A program made the position numbers and the translations under genes. DNA of 64,000 nt from Phaeacidiphilus oryzae TH49 (GTDB taxonomy: Bacteria; Actinomycetota; Actinomycetes; Streptomycetales; Streptomycetaceae). Below the pieces are notes generated by a model. It was given only the letters and a program-made list of their open reading frames with translations, was not told the origin of the DNA and searched no databases. Below, piece after piece: positions 1 through 8,306 of this stretch. The first letter of the stretch is position 1, and each line of letters begins with the position of its first letter. Where the stretch lies: positions 124,001 to 188,000 of the forward strand of contig NZ_JQMQ01000004.1 of the NCBI RefSeq assembly GCF_000744815.1, given 5' to 3'.

Positions 1-111
1 GATCCCGGCGGCGAAGTTCCCCAGCCGGATCACCACGGTGTTGACCAGGCTCCACCGCGCGGCGACCCGCACCCGGCTCCGCAGCGTCGTCGCGGCCTCG
101 GGCCCGCTCAC
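1..111 (-). CDS. Polysaccharide flippase, N-terminal fragment
   Basis: Only the first 37 codons are in the window; the gene continues past the left edge. It starts with GTG and has a GGGAG ribosome site six bases upstream. A basic N-terminus leads into ARWSLVNTVVIRLGNFAAGI, which resembles the first membrane helix of Wzx/MATE-like O-antigen flippases. It lies 25 bases downstream of the Wzz-like gene in the same leftward operon, where a flippase is expected for moving lipid-linked repeat units across the membrane. The family call rests on a short stretch and on context. Confidence 0.55.
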   Translation of the reverse strand, partial: MSGPEAATTLRSRVRVAARWSLVNTVVIRLGNFAAGI

Positions 112-136
112 CGGGCGGCTCCCGGCTGACGGATCG

Positions 137-814
137 TCAGGCGTCCGCGTCGACCGGAACCGGCTCCCGCCGGGGACGGGAGCCGACGACATGCCGGCCC
201 CGCGGCGGTCCCGCCGCCGACCGCCGCCTCGCCTCGACGAAGAACGTCGCCACCAGGCTCAGCACCAGCCCGGCCAGCGCCGCCAGCACCAGGTACTCGA
301 TCCGGGTCTTGGTCTGCGCCACCGGTGCCTGCGGCGGGACGATGACGGTCATCCGTATCATCGCGGCGGGCGGCACCGACTGCTGGGTCTGGAACTCCCG
401 CAGGCGCTCGGCCGCGTAGTCGGTGAGCAGCCGGTCCGCGCTCAGCACCCGGCTCCGGTCGGAACCGCTGGTGGTGAGCCAGAGCAGCGGCCCCTGCGCG
501 TTGTCCGCGATCTTCGCCTGGTAACCCCCGGTCAGTCCACGGGACTTGAGCTCGGCCGCCGAGCCGTCGGAGCCCAGCGCCCGAGCCAGGCTGTCGGCCA
601 TCCCGGTGAGCGAGACCTGCGTGCTGAGGAAGGGATTGCCGTCGAAAGCGGCCGTCGCCTTCTGCGAGTTGAGCAGTTCCACCGTACTCTGCGACTGGTA
701 CTTCGCGGGCAGCAGCACCTGCAGCCCCACCGCCAGCACCGCGGTGAGCAGCAGCCCCGGCACCAGGACGTACCAGCGCCGGCGCATCACCCGCCAGATC
801 TCCGCGAGATCCAT
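137..814 (-). CDS. Wzz-like chain-length determinant protein
   Basis: A 225-residue protein with the Wzz/polysaccharide co-polymerase plan: a short cytoplasmic start (MDLAEIWRVMRRRWYVLVPG), a first membrane helix at about residues 17-37, an extracytoplasmic region, and a second helix at about 170-192 before a basic proline-rich tail. Such proteins set polymer length or support export in Wzy-type pathways. The ATG at 814 was chosen over upstream in-frame codons because AGGGGGG lies just before it. It follows wecB after about 70 bases. No attached tyrosine-kinase domain is visible, unlike some capsular co-polymerases. Confidence 0.75.
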   Translation of the reverse strand: MDLAEIWRVMRRRWYVLVPGLLLTAVLAVGLQVLLPAKYQSQSTVELLNSQKATAAFDGNPFLSTQVSLTGMADSLARALGSDGSAAELKSRGLTGGYQAKIADNAQGPLLWLTTSGSDRSRVLSADRLLTDYAAERLREFQTQQSVPPAAMIRMTVIVPPQAPVAQTKTRIEYLVLAALAGLVLSLVATFFVEARRRSAAGPPRGRHVVGSRPRREPVPVDADA

Positions 815-886
815 GGCATCCCCCCTTGCGCCCCGCCCCACACCGGCCGTGACAATCGAGCCTACCCACAACCACTGACATCGCAG

Positions 887-2146
887 TCACCCGCGCGCGC
901 TCCCCGCCGCGCCCGGCGTCTCCGGCCCCGTGGGATCCGCCGTCGCAGCCGGATCCGCCACCGTTGCTGGGGCCACCATCGCCGTCGCAGCCGGCTCCGC
1001 CACCGCCACCGCGACCCCCGTCGGCCGCAGCCGTTCCCGGGCCGTCCCGCCCTCGCCCAGTACCCGGGCGATCCGCTCGCCGGCCCGTCCGTCCCACAGC
1101 GCGGGCCGGCGCGGCTCCGGGGGATCGTCCAGCACCCGGCGGACGATCCGCACGATCCGGTCCGGTTCGCGTCCGGCCAGCACGTTGGTGCCCTCCTCTA
1201 CGGTGATCGGCCGCTCGGTGTTCTCCCGCAGCGTCACGCAGGGCACCCCGAGCGCGGTGGTCTCCTCCTGCACCCCGCCCGAGTCGGTGAGCACCAGCCG
1301 CGCCGAGGCCTGGAGGGCGAGGAAGTCCAGGTATCCGGCGGGCGGGATCACCCGCACCCCGCCCGGGACGCCCAGCTCGGCCAGCCGCCCGGCTGCCCGG
1401 GGATGAGCGGGCAGCACCAGCGGGCAGTCCGCCGCCACCTCGCCCAGTGCCTTCAGCAGACCGCCCAGCACCTGCGGATCGTCCACGTTCGCCGGCCGGT
1501 GGAGGGTCACCAGGCCGTAGCCGCCGGGTTCGAGGCCGTACCGGTCCAGCGCGCCGGAGCGCCGGGCCCGGTCCAGATTGGCGCGCAGGGTGTCGATCAT
1601 GACGTTGCCGACCAGATGGACCTGGTCCGCCCGGTACCCCTCGGCGCGCAGGTTCCGCACCGCGTCGGGGGAGGGGGCGAAGAGGTAGTCGCTGATCCGG
1701 TCGGTGGCCACCCGGTTGACCTCCTCCGGCATGGACCAGTCCCGGCTGCGCAGCCCGGCCTCCACATGCGCCAGCAGCGCACCGGACTTGGCCGCGACCA
1801 GCGCGCAGGCCAGGGTCGAGTTGGTGTCCCCGACCACCACCACGACCTGCGGGTCGAGCTCCGCGAGGAGCGGCTCGAAGGCGGTCATGATCCGTGCGGT
1901 CTGCTCGGCGTGGCTGCCGGACCCGGCGCCGAGGAAGTGGTCCGGCGGTCTGATCCCGAGGTCCCGGAAGAACACGTCGTTCATGGCCTCGTCGTAGTGC
2001 TGCCCGGTGTGGACGAGGTCGACCCGGGCGCCGGCCCGCTCCAGCGCGTCCATCACCGGCTTGATCTTCATGTAGTTGGGCCGCGCCCCCGCGACGCACA
2101 CCACGCTCGGCTCGCTCGGCACAGTCGGCTCGCTCGGCACGGTCAC
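887..2146 (-). CDS. wecB: UDP-N-acetylglucosamine 2-epimerase (non-hydrolysing)
   Basis: This 419-residue enzyme should interconvert UDP-GlcNAc and UDP-ManNAc in the cytoplasm and feed the dehydrogenase encoded just upstream. Family motifs are clear: GARPNYMKIKPVM near the N-terminus, HVEAGLRS, LVTLHRPANVD and DSGGVQEE. The GTG start overlaps the preceding stop as GTGA, implying translational coupling. The core ends near residue 375; the last ~45 residues are an Ala/Pro/Thr/Val tail. Part of that tail is written by two near-identical 25-base stretches at 941-965 and 982-1006, so it is probably a recent repeat-made extension rather than catalytic. Confidence 0.9.
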   Translation of the reverse strand: MTVPSEPTVPSEPSVVCVAGARPNYMKIKPVMDALERAGARVDLVHTGQHYDEAMNDVFFRDLGIRPPDHFLGAGSGSHAEQTARIMTAFEPLLAELDPQVVVVVGDTNSTLACALVAAKSGALLAHVEAGLRSRDWSMPEEVNRVATDRISDYLFAPSPDAVRNLRAEGYRADQVHLVGNVMIDTLRANLDRARRSGALDRYGLEPGGYGLVTLHRPANVDDPQVLGGLLKALGEVAADCPLVLPAHPRAAGRLAELGVPGGVRVIPPAGYLDFLALQASARLVLTDSGGVQEETTALGVPCVTLRENTERPITVEEGTNVLAGREPDRIVRIVRRVLDDPPEPRRPALWDGRAGERIARVLGEGGTARERLRPTGVAVAVAEPAATAMVAPATVADPAATADPTGPETPGAAGSARG

Positions 2147-3429
2147 AGCACCTCGATCGTCGGTCCGGACAGGCGGCGTCGGCAGTCGAGGACGAACGCG
2201 GCACGCTCCTGGACGAGGGGGTAGTCGAAGGAGTCGTGGTCGGTGAGCAGGACGACCGCGTCCGCCGCGGCCAGTTCCTCCGCCGTCGCCTCGACCCGGA
2301 CCAGCCGTGCGTCCACGCCCCCGCACTCGACCACGTGGGGATCGGCGGCCCGCACCTCCGCCCCCATGTCCAGGAGCAGCCGGGCGACCCGTACGGCGGG
2401 CGACTCGCGGGCGTCCCCGGTGTTCTTCTTGTAGGCGAGCCCGAGCAGCAGCACCCGGGAGCCGTTCACCGAGCGCCGCCGCGCGTTGAAGGCGTCCGCG
2501 ACCCGCCGGGCCACGTACTCGGGCATGTGGTTGTTGATGTCGTTCGCCAGCTCCACGAAGCGGAAGTTCTGGCCGAGTTCGCGCTGCACCCGCCAGGACA
2601 GGTACGAGGGGTCGATGGGCAGGCAGTGCCCGCCGACCCCCGGCCCCGGGGTGAACCGCATGAAGCCGAAGGGCTTGCTGGAGGCGGCGTCGATCGCCTG
2701 CCAGACGTCGATGTCCAGATGCCGGGCGAACATCGCGATCTCGTTCACCAGCGCGATGTTGACGTGCCGGAAGGTGTTCTCCAGCAGCTTCGCCAGCTCC
2801 GCGGCCCGCGGCGAGTCCACCGGCACGGTGGTGTCCACCAGCCCGGCGTAGAAGCCCTGGACGGCCCGCAGGGAGTCCGGGTCGATGCCGGAGACGACCT
2901 TGGGGGTCTGCTGGAAGCCCCACACCGGGTTGCCCGGGTCGATCCGCTCCGGGCTGTAGCCCAGATGGAAGTCGGCCCCGGCGGTGAGCCCGGAGCCCTC
3001 CTCCAGGATCGGCGCGAAGAGCTGCTCGGTGGTGCCCGGATAGGTGGTGGACTCCAGCACCACCGTGGCCCCCGGACGCAGATAGCGGGCGAGGGTACGG
3101 GCCGACTCCTCGATGAAGCTCAGATCGGGCACGCCCTCGCGCAGCGGGGTCGGCACGGTCACCACCGCCACGTCGAACCCCGCGCAGTCCCGCGCCGCGT
3201 CGGTGGCCCGGTAGGCGCCGCTGTCCAGCACGGTCCTGATCCGCTCCGAGGAGACGTCCTCCACATAGGACTCGCCCTCGCGCAGCCGCTTGACCCGCTC
3301 GGCGTCCACGTCGTAGCCGACCACCCGGTGGCCGGCCTCGGCGGCCCGCACGGCGAGCGGCAGCCCCACATACCCCTGTCCCAGTACGACGACGCGCGTC
3401 CCGTCCACTGTCATCCCTGCCACTGTCAC
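2143..3429 (-). CDS. wecC: UDP-sugar 6-dehydrogenase, WecC type
   Basis: A 428-residue nucleotide-sugar dehydrogenase that should oxidise UDP-ManNAc (or UDP-Glc/GlcNAc) to the uronic acid with NAD. It shows the N-terminal Rossmann motif VVLGQGYVGLPLA, the ESTTYPGTTE segment, and the catalytic cysteine in GPGVGGHCLPIDP. The C-terminal UDP-binding domain contains LGLAYKKNTGDARESPA. Neighbouring wecB makes UDP-ManNAc more likely than UDP-Glc. The GTG at 3429 overlaps the tagA stop as GTGA and has AGGGGG upstream; an in-frame ATG at 3414 is the alternative, because a short tandem duplication created both. Substrate is inferred from context. Confidence 0.87.
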   Translation of the reverse strand: MTVAGMTVDGTRVVVLGQGYVGLPLAVRAAEAGHRVVGYDVDAERVKRLREGESYVEDVSSERIRTVLDSGAYRATDAARDCAGFDVAVVTVPTPLREGVPDLSFIEESARTLARYLRPGATVVLESTTYPGTTEQLFAPILEEGSGLTAGADFHLGYSPERIDPGNPVWGFQQTPKVVSGIDPDSLRAVQGFYAGLVDTTVPVDSPRAAELAKLLENTFRHVNIALVNEIAMFARHLDIDVWQAIDAASSKPFGFMRFTPGPGVGGHCLPIDPSYLSWRVQRELGQNFRFVELANDINNHMPEYVARRVADAFNARRRSVNGSRVLLLGLAYKKNTGDARESPAVRVARLLLDMGAEVRAADPHVVECGGVDARLVRVEATAEELAAADAVVLLTDHDSFDYPLVQERAAFVLDCRRRLSGPTIEVL

Positions 3430-3436
3430 CCCTGCC
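3407..3436. repeat. 15-base tandem duplication at the wecC start
   Basis: Two adjacent 15-base units, actgtcatccctgcc and actgtcacccctgcc, differ by one base. On the minus strand each unit gives a G-rich ribosome-site-like stretch followed by GTG or ATG in the same frame, so the wecC gene has two possible starts five codons apart. Confidence 0.8.
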
Positions 3437-4235
3437 CCCTGGTGGCGTGCCCGGCCGCTCGGCGCCGGACCAGTTCCTGCCCCGTCATCACGATGAAGCG
3501 GGTGTTGGTGCGGAGGTAGCGCCCGCCCAGGCGGCGGGGCTCCTGCAAGGCGCGGTAGAGCCACTCCAGGCCGAGCCGCTGCCAGCGCTCCGGCGCCCGC
3601 CGGGTGATCCCGGCGAGGATGTCGAAGGAGCCGCCCACCCCGTGCACCAGCAGTGCCCCGGAGCGCTCGGCATAGCCGCCGGTGAACAGCTCCTTGCGCG
3701 GGGAGGTCATGCCGAGGAAGAGGAGCTGCGCACCGCTCGCCGCGATCTCGTCCGCGATCGCCCCCCGCTCGGCGTCGGCGAAGTAGCCGTCCCGGCTGCC
3801 GGCCACCCGCAGCGCCGGGAAGCGGCGGGCGACCTGATGGAGCATCAACTCCAGTACGGCGGGCCGCGCTCCGAGGAAGTACACGGAGAGGCCGGCCGCC
3901 TCCGCCTCGCCGAGCAGCCGCATGAAGAGGTCGATCCCCGCCACCCGCTCCGGCAGCGGCGTCCCCAGCAAGCGAGCGGCCCACACCACGGCGGCGCCGT
4001 CCGCGAGCACCAGCCCGCAGCCCGTCACCGCCGCCGCGAGCTGCGGATCCCGCTGCATCCGCACCAGCTTCGCGGCGTTCACCACCCCGATCTCCAGCCG
4101 CTCCCGGTCGCGCACCGCGGTCAGGCAGCGGGCCACCGTCTCGTCCATCGTCAGCGGGTCCACCACGACACCGAACAGCCGCCGGGGCGCGGCCGCGGCT
4201 GCCGTGCGCGCCGCCTCCGTCTTCGCGTCCGTCAT
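3426..4235 (-). CDS. WecG/TagA/CpsF-family glycosyltransferase
   Basis: A 269-residue GT26-family enzyme that should transfer an N-acetylhexosamine or its uronate onto a lipid-linked acceptor at the inner membrane face. The family pattern is clear: LFGVVVDPLTMDE, the IGVVNAAKLVRM segment, LADGAAVVWAARLLG, RVAGIDLF, YFLGARPAVLE, FLGMTSPRKELF and VGGSFDILAGITRRAPERWQRLGLEWLYRAL. The ATG at 4235 overlaps the upstream stop as ATGA, and its own stop overlaps wecC, so the operon is tightly coupled. With wecB/wecC alongside, ManNAc or ManNAcA is the likely donor sugar, but this is an inference. Confidence 0.88.
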   Translation of the reverse strand: MTDAKTEAARTAAAAAPRRLFGVVVDPLTMDETVARCLTAVRDRERLEIGVVNAAKLVRMQRDPQLAAAVTGCGLVLADGAAVVWAARLLGTPLPERVAGIDLFMRLLGEAEAAGLSVYFLGARPAVLELMLHQVARRFPALRVAGSRDGYFADAERGAIADEIAASGAQLLFLGMTSPRKELFTGGYAERSGALLVHGVGGSFDILAGITRRAPERWQRLGLEWLYRALQEPRRLGGRYLRTNTRFIVMTGQELVRRRAAGHATRGQG

Positions 4236-5590
4236 CGGCTCCGCCCACCGCCCAGCCAGGCGTAGAGCAGCCAGCCGAACTCGTACGGCCGGCACTCCCG
4301 GTCCACCGCGTCCGGCCGGAACAGCCGGTCCAGTGGGGCCGACCGCGACCCCGGGCGTCCGGGCGACCGGCGCGGCTGTGGCAGGGCCAGGCTGGCGAGT
4401 CCGCGCACCGCGCGCACCGCCTTGGCGGGATCGCCCCGGTACGCCTTCCGCCAGGTGACGCCCAGCTCGTCCTGGATCAACTCGACGCCTGAGTCGGCGA
4501 GTTCGGGCGCTCGCAGCAACCAGCGCAGCCCGTTCCGGATCGCGGCGCCGTAGTCGTAGTGGCCGTAGCTACCACCCCCGGTCCCGGCCCCGCCCGCGGT
4601 CCCGGCCTCCGCCTCGACGAGGTCGAGGAGCGCGGTCGGCGCCATCGCGTGCTGGTGGACGCTGTAGACCGGATAGCCCTCCACAACGCTTCCCCGGCGG
4701 ACGTCGTAGTGCCACCACCACTGCCCGTCCGGGCCCTGGAGCTCGCAGATCCGGGTGGCGCAGGCCGCCGCGGCGGCGAGCGCGGCGGGATCGCCGTTCG
4801 GGGCCCCCGCGTGGACCCGCGCCAGCGCCTGAAGCGGATAGGTCTGATCGGCGAAGCAGCCGATGTGGGCCCGGTACCACGGCACCAGGCCCGGCCCGGT
4901 GGCGTGCGGGAAGAGCGGACCGCCCCCGATCCGGGAGCGCAGCAGCCGCTCCCGCGCGGCGGCCAGCGGCTCCTCGACGTCCACTGCCACGCCGGCGGAG
5001 TCCCGGGCCGCCGCGAGCGCGGAGAGCACCCAGGCGGCCTCCACCGTGTACCGGGGCCGGTCGTCCCGGTCGAGCAGGGCGACCCGCTCCAGGGCGTCCG
5101 CGAGCCTGGGGTGCCCGGTCTCCGCGGCCGCCCAGGCGACCAGTGCCGCGTCGCCGAGGTTCCGTACCGAAGGCAGCCGCTCGATCAGCAGACCGGTGAA
5201 CTCCCGTGCACTGCGGCCCCCGAGGACGGCGCGCTGCCCCCTGCCGTCCAGCAGCCGGGCGCCGAGCGCGACGATCGCCGAATACCGCAGGCTGCGCCCG
5301 CGCAGAACCAGCCGCGGAACGGTTCCCCCGGGCCCGGACCCGGACTTGGAGTCGGGCCCGGGACCGGACCCCGACCCGGACTCGGCGATCCGGCCGAAGG
5401 CGAACATCTCCTCCTGCGGCCGGTACATCGCGGGCAGCCCCCGCTCGGCCAGGCCGAGGAGCCGTTCCACGAGCGCGTGAAGTTCGGAGTCCTCGCGTCC
5501 CAGATCCCGCAGCCGCGGCGAAGCCCGCGTAGGTACCGGCACAGGCATAGGCGTGGGCGTCGGTGAACCGGAGCCGTGCGATCGCCGCAT
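4232..5590 (-). CDS. Hypothetical protein, possible alpha/alpha-toroid enzyme
   Basis: First gene of the leftward polysaccharide operon, 452 residues, soluble, no signal peptide. It starts at ATG 5590 behind GGGGGGAGGG and overlaps tagA by ATGA. A Pro/Thr N-terminus and a Gly/Ser/Pro linker near residues 65-90 precede a helical body rich in Trp, Tyr and His, including GQWWWHYDVRRGSVVEGYPV and VYSVHQHAMAP. Evenly spaced helical repeats with aromatic pockets resemble (alpha/alpha)6-toroid polysaccharide lyases, glycosidases or terpene cyclases. I do not recognise a named family. Position suggests repeat-unit modification or trimming. Confidence 0.7.
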   Translation of the reverse strand: MRRSHGSGSPTPTPMPVPVPTRASPRLRDLGREDSELHALVERLLGLAERGLPAMYRPQEEMFAFGRIAESGSGSGPGPDSKSGSGPGGTVPRLVLRGRSLRYSAIVALGARLLDGRGQRAVLGGRSAREFTGLLIERLPSVRNLGDAALVAWAAAETGHPRLADALERVALLDRDDRPRYTVEAAWVLSALAAARDSAGVAVDVEEPLAAARERLLRSRIGGGPLFPHATGPGLVPWYRAHIGCFADQTYPLQALARVHAGAPNGDPAALAAAAACATRICELQGPDGQWWWHYDVRRGSVVEGYPVYSVHQHAMAPTALLDLVEAEAGTAGGAGTGGGSYGHYDYGAAIRNGLRWLLRAPELADSGVELIQDELGVTWRKAYRGDPAKAVRAVRGLASLALPQPRRSPGRPGSRSAPLDRLFRPDAVDRECRPYEFGWLLYAWLGGGRSR

Positions 5591-5857
5591 GGCCCTCCCC
5601 CCGGAGTGGATTGACGACCGGTCACGGCCCGCCTCGCGCGCGACTCCCCATCGCACGCGGGGGGACCGGGTACCCGATCCATGACATGCCTTCACACAAT
5701 AGGCACAGAAGGCGTCTCTCATCGACACCTCAGCAAAAACAAACGGCTCCGTCCGCCACCGTTCGATCGAAAAAATCTTGGTCGGCATGCAACGCCGAGA
5801 TCCCTCCCCCTCGTATAAGGGGCGTCCGGCCGGCCGGATCCAGAGCGAAGGGTGTGG

Positions 5858-6373
5858 ATGTCTGTGAAAGGTGCTGCCGAGCGGGACCGTGAGTTCACCG
5901 AGTTCGTCGTCGGGCAGCGTGCCGCGCTGCTGCGGGTGGCGACGCTGCTGCTGGGTGGCGATCGGGCCCAGGCGGAGGACGCCGTGCAGACGGCGTTGAC
6001 GCGTCTGTACCTGCGGTGGCCGAAACTGCGTGCGGACGGCGTGAAGGCCTACGCCCGGCGCTGCGTGGTGAACGCCGTGATCGACGACCGGCGCAGTCTG
6101 TTCCGCCGTCGGGAACGGGTGTCCGCCGAGCTGCCCGACGTGGCGGCGGTCGAGGCCCAGTACCGCGATGCGTCGTCGATGACGGCGCTGCTGGCCAGGC
6201 TGCCGGAGCGGATGCGGGCCGCGGTCGTGCTGCGCTGCGTCGAAGGGCTCAGCACGGCGGAGGCCGCCGCGGCCATGGGGTGCAGCGAGGGCAACGTCAA
6301 GAGCCAGACCGCCCGTGGCCTGGAACGCCTACGCGAGATCTATCAGGAGATTGAGGAGAAGAGTCATGCGTGA
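5858..6373 (+). CDS. SigE-family ECF RNA polymerase sigma factor
   Basis: A 171-residue ECF sigma factor. Region 2 is seen in the DRAQAEDAVQTALTRLYLRWPKL segment and region 4 in LLARLPERMRAAVVLRCVEGLSTAEAAAAMGCSEGNVKSQTARGL with its helix-turn-helix. The ATG at 5858 has GAAGGG five bases upstream; a GTG two codons earlier is the alternative. A TATAAG hexamer at 5814-5819 could be its -10 element. The 267 bases upstream also hold the divergent start of the polysaccharide operon, so a shared control region is possible. It is coupled by an 8-base overlap to a membrane protein that looks like its partner. Confidence 0.88.
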   Translation: MSVKGAAERDREFTEFVVGQRAALLRVATLLLGGDRAQAEDAVQTALTRLYLRWPKLRADGVKAYARRCVVNAVIDDRRSLFRRRERVSAELPDVAAVEAQYRDASSMTALLARLPERMRAAVVLRCVEGLSTAEAAAAMGCSEGNVKSQTARGLERLREIYQEIEEKSHA

Positions 6374-7052
6374 CATGGCAGAGATGCTGAGCGACCTGCG
6401 GGACGCCGACGCTTCGGGCGCACTGCCCGTCCACCCGGCGACCGTCGAGGCGGACGTCGCCCGCGGGCGGCGGGCGCTGGCCGGCCGGCGGCGCAGGTTG
6501 ATGGGTTCCGGTGTGGTGGCGGTGGCCGCCGCTGCCGCCGTCGCGGTGGCGGTGCCGACGGGGAGCCGGCCGGGCTCGGCGGCGCTGGAGGGGGTGCACC
6601 AGACGACGGTCGGCGTGGATCTGACCGCGTACCACGGCGCCCAGCCGGCAGGCTTCGAGGTCCGCACGGTGCCGCAAGGCTGGAAGGTGGTCTCGTCCAC
6701 GCCGTACGCCTTCCTGGCCGTCCCGCCCGGTACGGACCTGACCACCACCGTCCGTCACGGCGCCGCCGCGAAGGGGGCCGTGGGCGGGTTCGAGCGCGGA
6801 ATCGCGGTGATGCTCCAGGGGGACTCGCGGTTCCCGGCGACCGAGCAGCCCGAGAAGGTGGACGTCCAGGGGCGGCCCGGAGAGCTGGGCGCCACCCAGG
6901 ACGGCAAGGCCAGGTGGCTGACCTGGTCCGACGCCGCGGGCCACCACCTCCTGGTGCAGGTGCCGGACAAGCTCGGCCTGACGGCGCAGCAGATCCTCGC
7001 CTTCGCCGACGGCATCACGGCCACCAGCAAGGCCACCGCGGGCCAGGGCTGA
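6366..7052 (+). CDS. Single-pass membrane protein, probable anti-sigma partner
   Basis: A 228-residue protein whose start lies inside the end of the sigma gene (ATG at 6366, 8-base overlap). Residues 1-43 are cytoplasmic and charged, an Ala/Val helix spans about residues 44-62, and the remainder (about 160 residues) would be outside. This architecture and the coupling are typical of partners of SigE-family sigma factors in actinomycetes. There is no zinc-binding HxxxCxxC motif, so it is not a ZAS-type anti-sigma factor. No enzymatic motif is visible. The role is inferred from position. Confidence 0.65.
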   Translation: MRDMAEMLSDLRDADASGALPVHPATVEADVARGRRALAGRRRRLMGSGVVAVAAAAAVAVAVPTGSRPGSAALEGVHQTTVGVDLTAYHGAQPAGFEVRTVPQGWKVVSSTPYAFLAVPPGTDLTTTVRHGAAAKGAVGGFERGIAVMLQGDSRFPATEQPEKVDVQGRPGELGATQDGKARWLTWSDAAGHHLLVQVPDKLGLTAQQILAFADGITATSKATAGQG

Positions 7053-7062
7053 CGACCACATC

Positions 7063-7101
7063 CCGGAGGGGCGAGCAGTCGGTAGCTGCTCGCCCCTCCG
7101 G
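7063..7101 (+). terminator. Strong intrinsic terminator hairpin
   Basis: A perfect 16-bp stem pairs 7063-7078 with 7086-7101 around a 7-base loop, 11 bases after the sigma/anti-sigma pair. As is common in streptomycetes, there is no long T tract. The rest of 7102-7394 contains only the decamer repeat listed next and no convincing gene. Confidence 0.85.
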
Positions 7102-7154
7102 CGTCATTGGTGGCGGGGAGCGGCCCCGAGCCGGCAGGACGATTCCGTCGCCGG

Positions 7155-7192
7155 CCGCACCCGACCGCACCCGACCGCACCCGACCGCACCC
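7155..7192. repeat. Tandem decamer repeat (CCGCACCCGA)
   Basis: Almost four uninterrupted copies of the 10-base unit CCGCACCCGA lie in the intergenic stretch between the sigma operon terminator and the cupin gene. There are no spacers, so this is a simple tandem repeat and not a CRISPR. Confidence 0.8.
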
Positions 7193-7394
7193 CCAGAAGA
7201 CCACAGCCATGATGGTCATTCGGGTCCCATGCGGGAAGCGGGCGGCCCCGCATTCCGCGAGCGACCCGCGCGGGCCCGCCCCCTGCCGGGAGCCACGAGC
7301 GCGCGCCTGAACTCAACGACGCCTGCCCTATGTTGGTGCGCAGCCCGATGCGCCGGCGGCGGTTGAGGACAGCCACCCCTTTGATCGTTGAGAT

Positions 7395-7721
7395 TCAGGC
7401 GCGCGAGCCGAACGCGGGTCCGAACACCACGAGGAGCGCCAGGTCCTCCGCCACCTCCGTGAATCGATGCTCCTCACCCGCCGGCACGAAGATCACCATC
7501 CCAGGACCGACCTCCTCGGTCCGGCCTGGTGTTTCGAGCTTGGCACGCCCGGCCGTGACGATATAGATCTCGTCCTCGGTGTGCGGACTCTGCGCGTCCC
7601 GCCCGCCGGCCGGGATGCAGTACGTCCCCACCGACAAGTCCGACGTCCGCAACTGCTCGACCCAGTCGTTGCCCGCTTCGCCGGGCCGCATCCACACGCC
7701 CGCACCCTTGATGATGTCCAC
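7395..7721 (-). CDS. Small cupin-domain protein
   Basis: A 108-residue single-domain cupin. The first cupin motif appears as PHTEDEIYIVTAGRAKLETPG with metal-ligand-like His and Glu residues, and the second as PAGEEHRFTEVAEDLALLVVFGP. Small cupins of this type bind a metal and may be dioxygenases, isomerases or ligand sensors; the substrate cannot be told. The start is GTG at 7721 with a poor ribosome site, so leaderless translation is possible. It is monocistronic and stands 120 bases downstream of the Rrf2 gene. Confidence 0.75.
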   Translation of the reverse strand: MDIIKGAGVWMRPGEAGNDWVEQLRTSDLSVGTYCIPAGGRDAQSPHTEDEIYIVTAGRAKLETPGRTEEVGPGMVIFVPAGEEHRFTEVAEDLALLVVFGPAFGSRA

Positions 7722-7841
7722 GCCGGGAGCCTAGCTCCGCGTCGGACGGTGCGGCCGCTTTCGGCCCGACGGGCTCTCGGCCTCCGTCCATGGCCTGGAT
7801 ATGGACGGATGTACTGCTGACGTCAGGGCGTCGCGGACAGG

Positions 7842-8276
7842 CTAGCGACGTGCCGCGAGGACGTCCTGGAGTACGTTCTCGAGCGTGACGCGGGCCAGTT
7901 CGTTTCTCAGGGTCTCCTCGATGCCCTCGTAGATCTTCTGCATCGCCGGCTGGATGCCGTGGCCCACCACGCATTCATGGTCCGGGACGGTGCGGTGCAT
8001 CGCGAACAGCGGGCCGGGTTCCACCGCCTGGTACACGTCGAGCAGGGTCATCGACTCCAGCTCGCGTGCGAGCGACCAGCCCGCGCCCGCGCCCCGCCGG
8101 GACTCCACGAGCCCGGCCCTGCGCAGTTCGCCGAGGAGTCGTCTGATCACGACCGGGTTGGTGTTCGCGCTGGCCGCGATCTGCTCGGAGGTGGCGACCT
8201 CGTGGCCCTGGCGCTGGTAGAGACCGATCCAGGCCAGCGCGTGGGCGGCGATGGTCAATCTGCTGTTGGCGCTCAC
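7842..8276 (-). CDS. Rrf2-family transcriptional regulator
   Basis: A 144-residue winged-helix regulator of the Rrf2 family. The N-terminal wHTH includes LTIAAHALAWIGLY, TSEQIAASANTNPVVIRRLLGELRRAGLVESRRGAGAGWSLARE and LLDVYQAVE. Only one cysteine (HECVVGHG) is present, so it lacks the three-Cys Fe-S ligand set of IscR/NsrR and resembles the YwnA-like subgroup. GTG at 8276 is preceded by GGAGGAGGAG. It is divergent from an SDR gene, and two palindromes fill the gap between them, so it very likely controls itself and the SDR. Confidence 0.88.
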   Translation of the reverse strand: MSANSRLTIAAHALAWIGLYQRQGHEVATSEQIAASANTNPVVIRRLLGELRRAGLVESRRGAGAGWSLARELESMTLLDVYQAVEPGPLFAMHRTVPDHECVVGHGIQPAMQKIYEGIEETLRNELARVTLENVLQDVLAARR

Positions 8277-8306
8277 GTACTCCTCCTCCCGGTCGCAACG
8301 CTCCAT

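Noticed and set aside
38-2224. A 728-codon plus-strand frame across the polysaccharide genes.
   Set aside because: It is an Arg/Pro/His-rich shadow; the minus strand encodes wecB and the Wzz-like protein with clear motifs.
7155-7192. Short tandem repeats considered as a CRISPR array.
   Set aside because: The units are 10 bases long and directly adjacent with no spacers.
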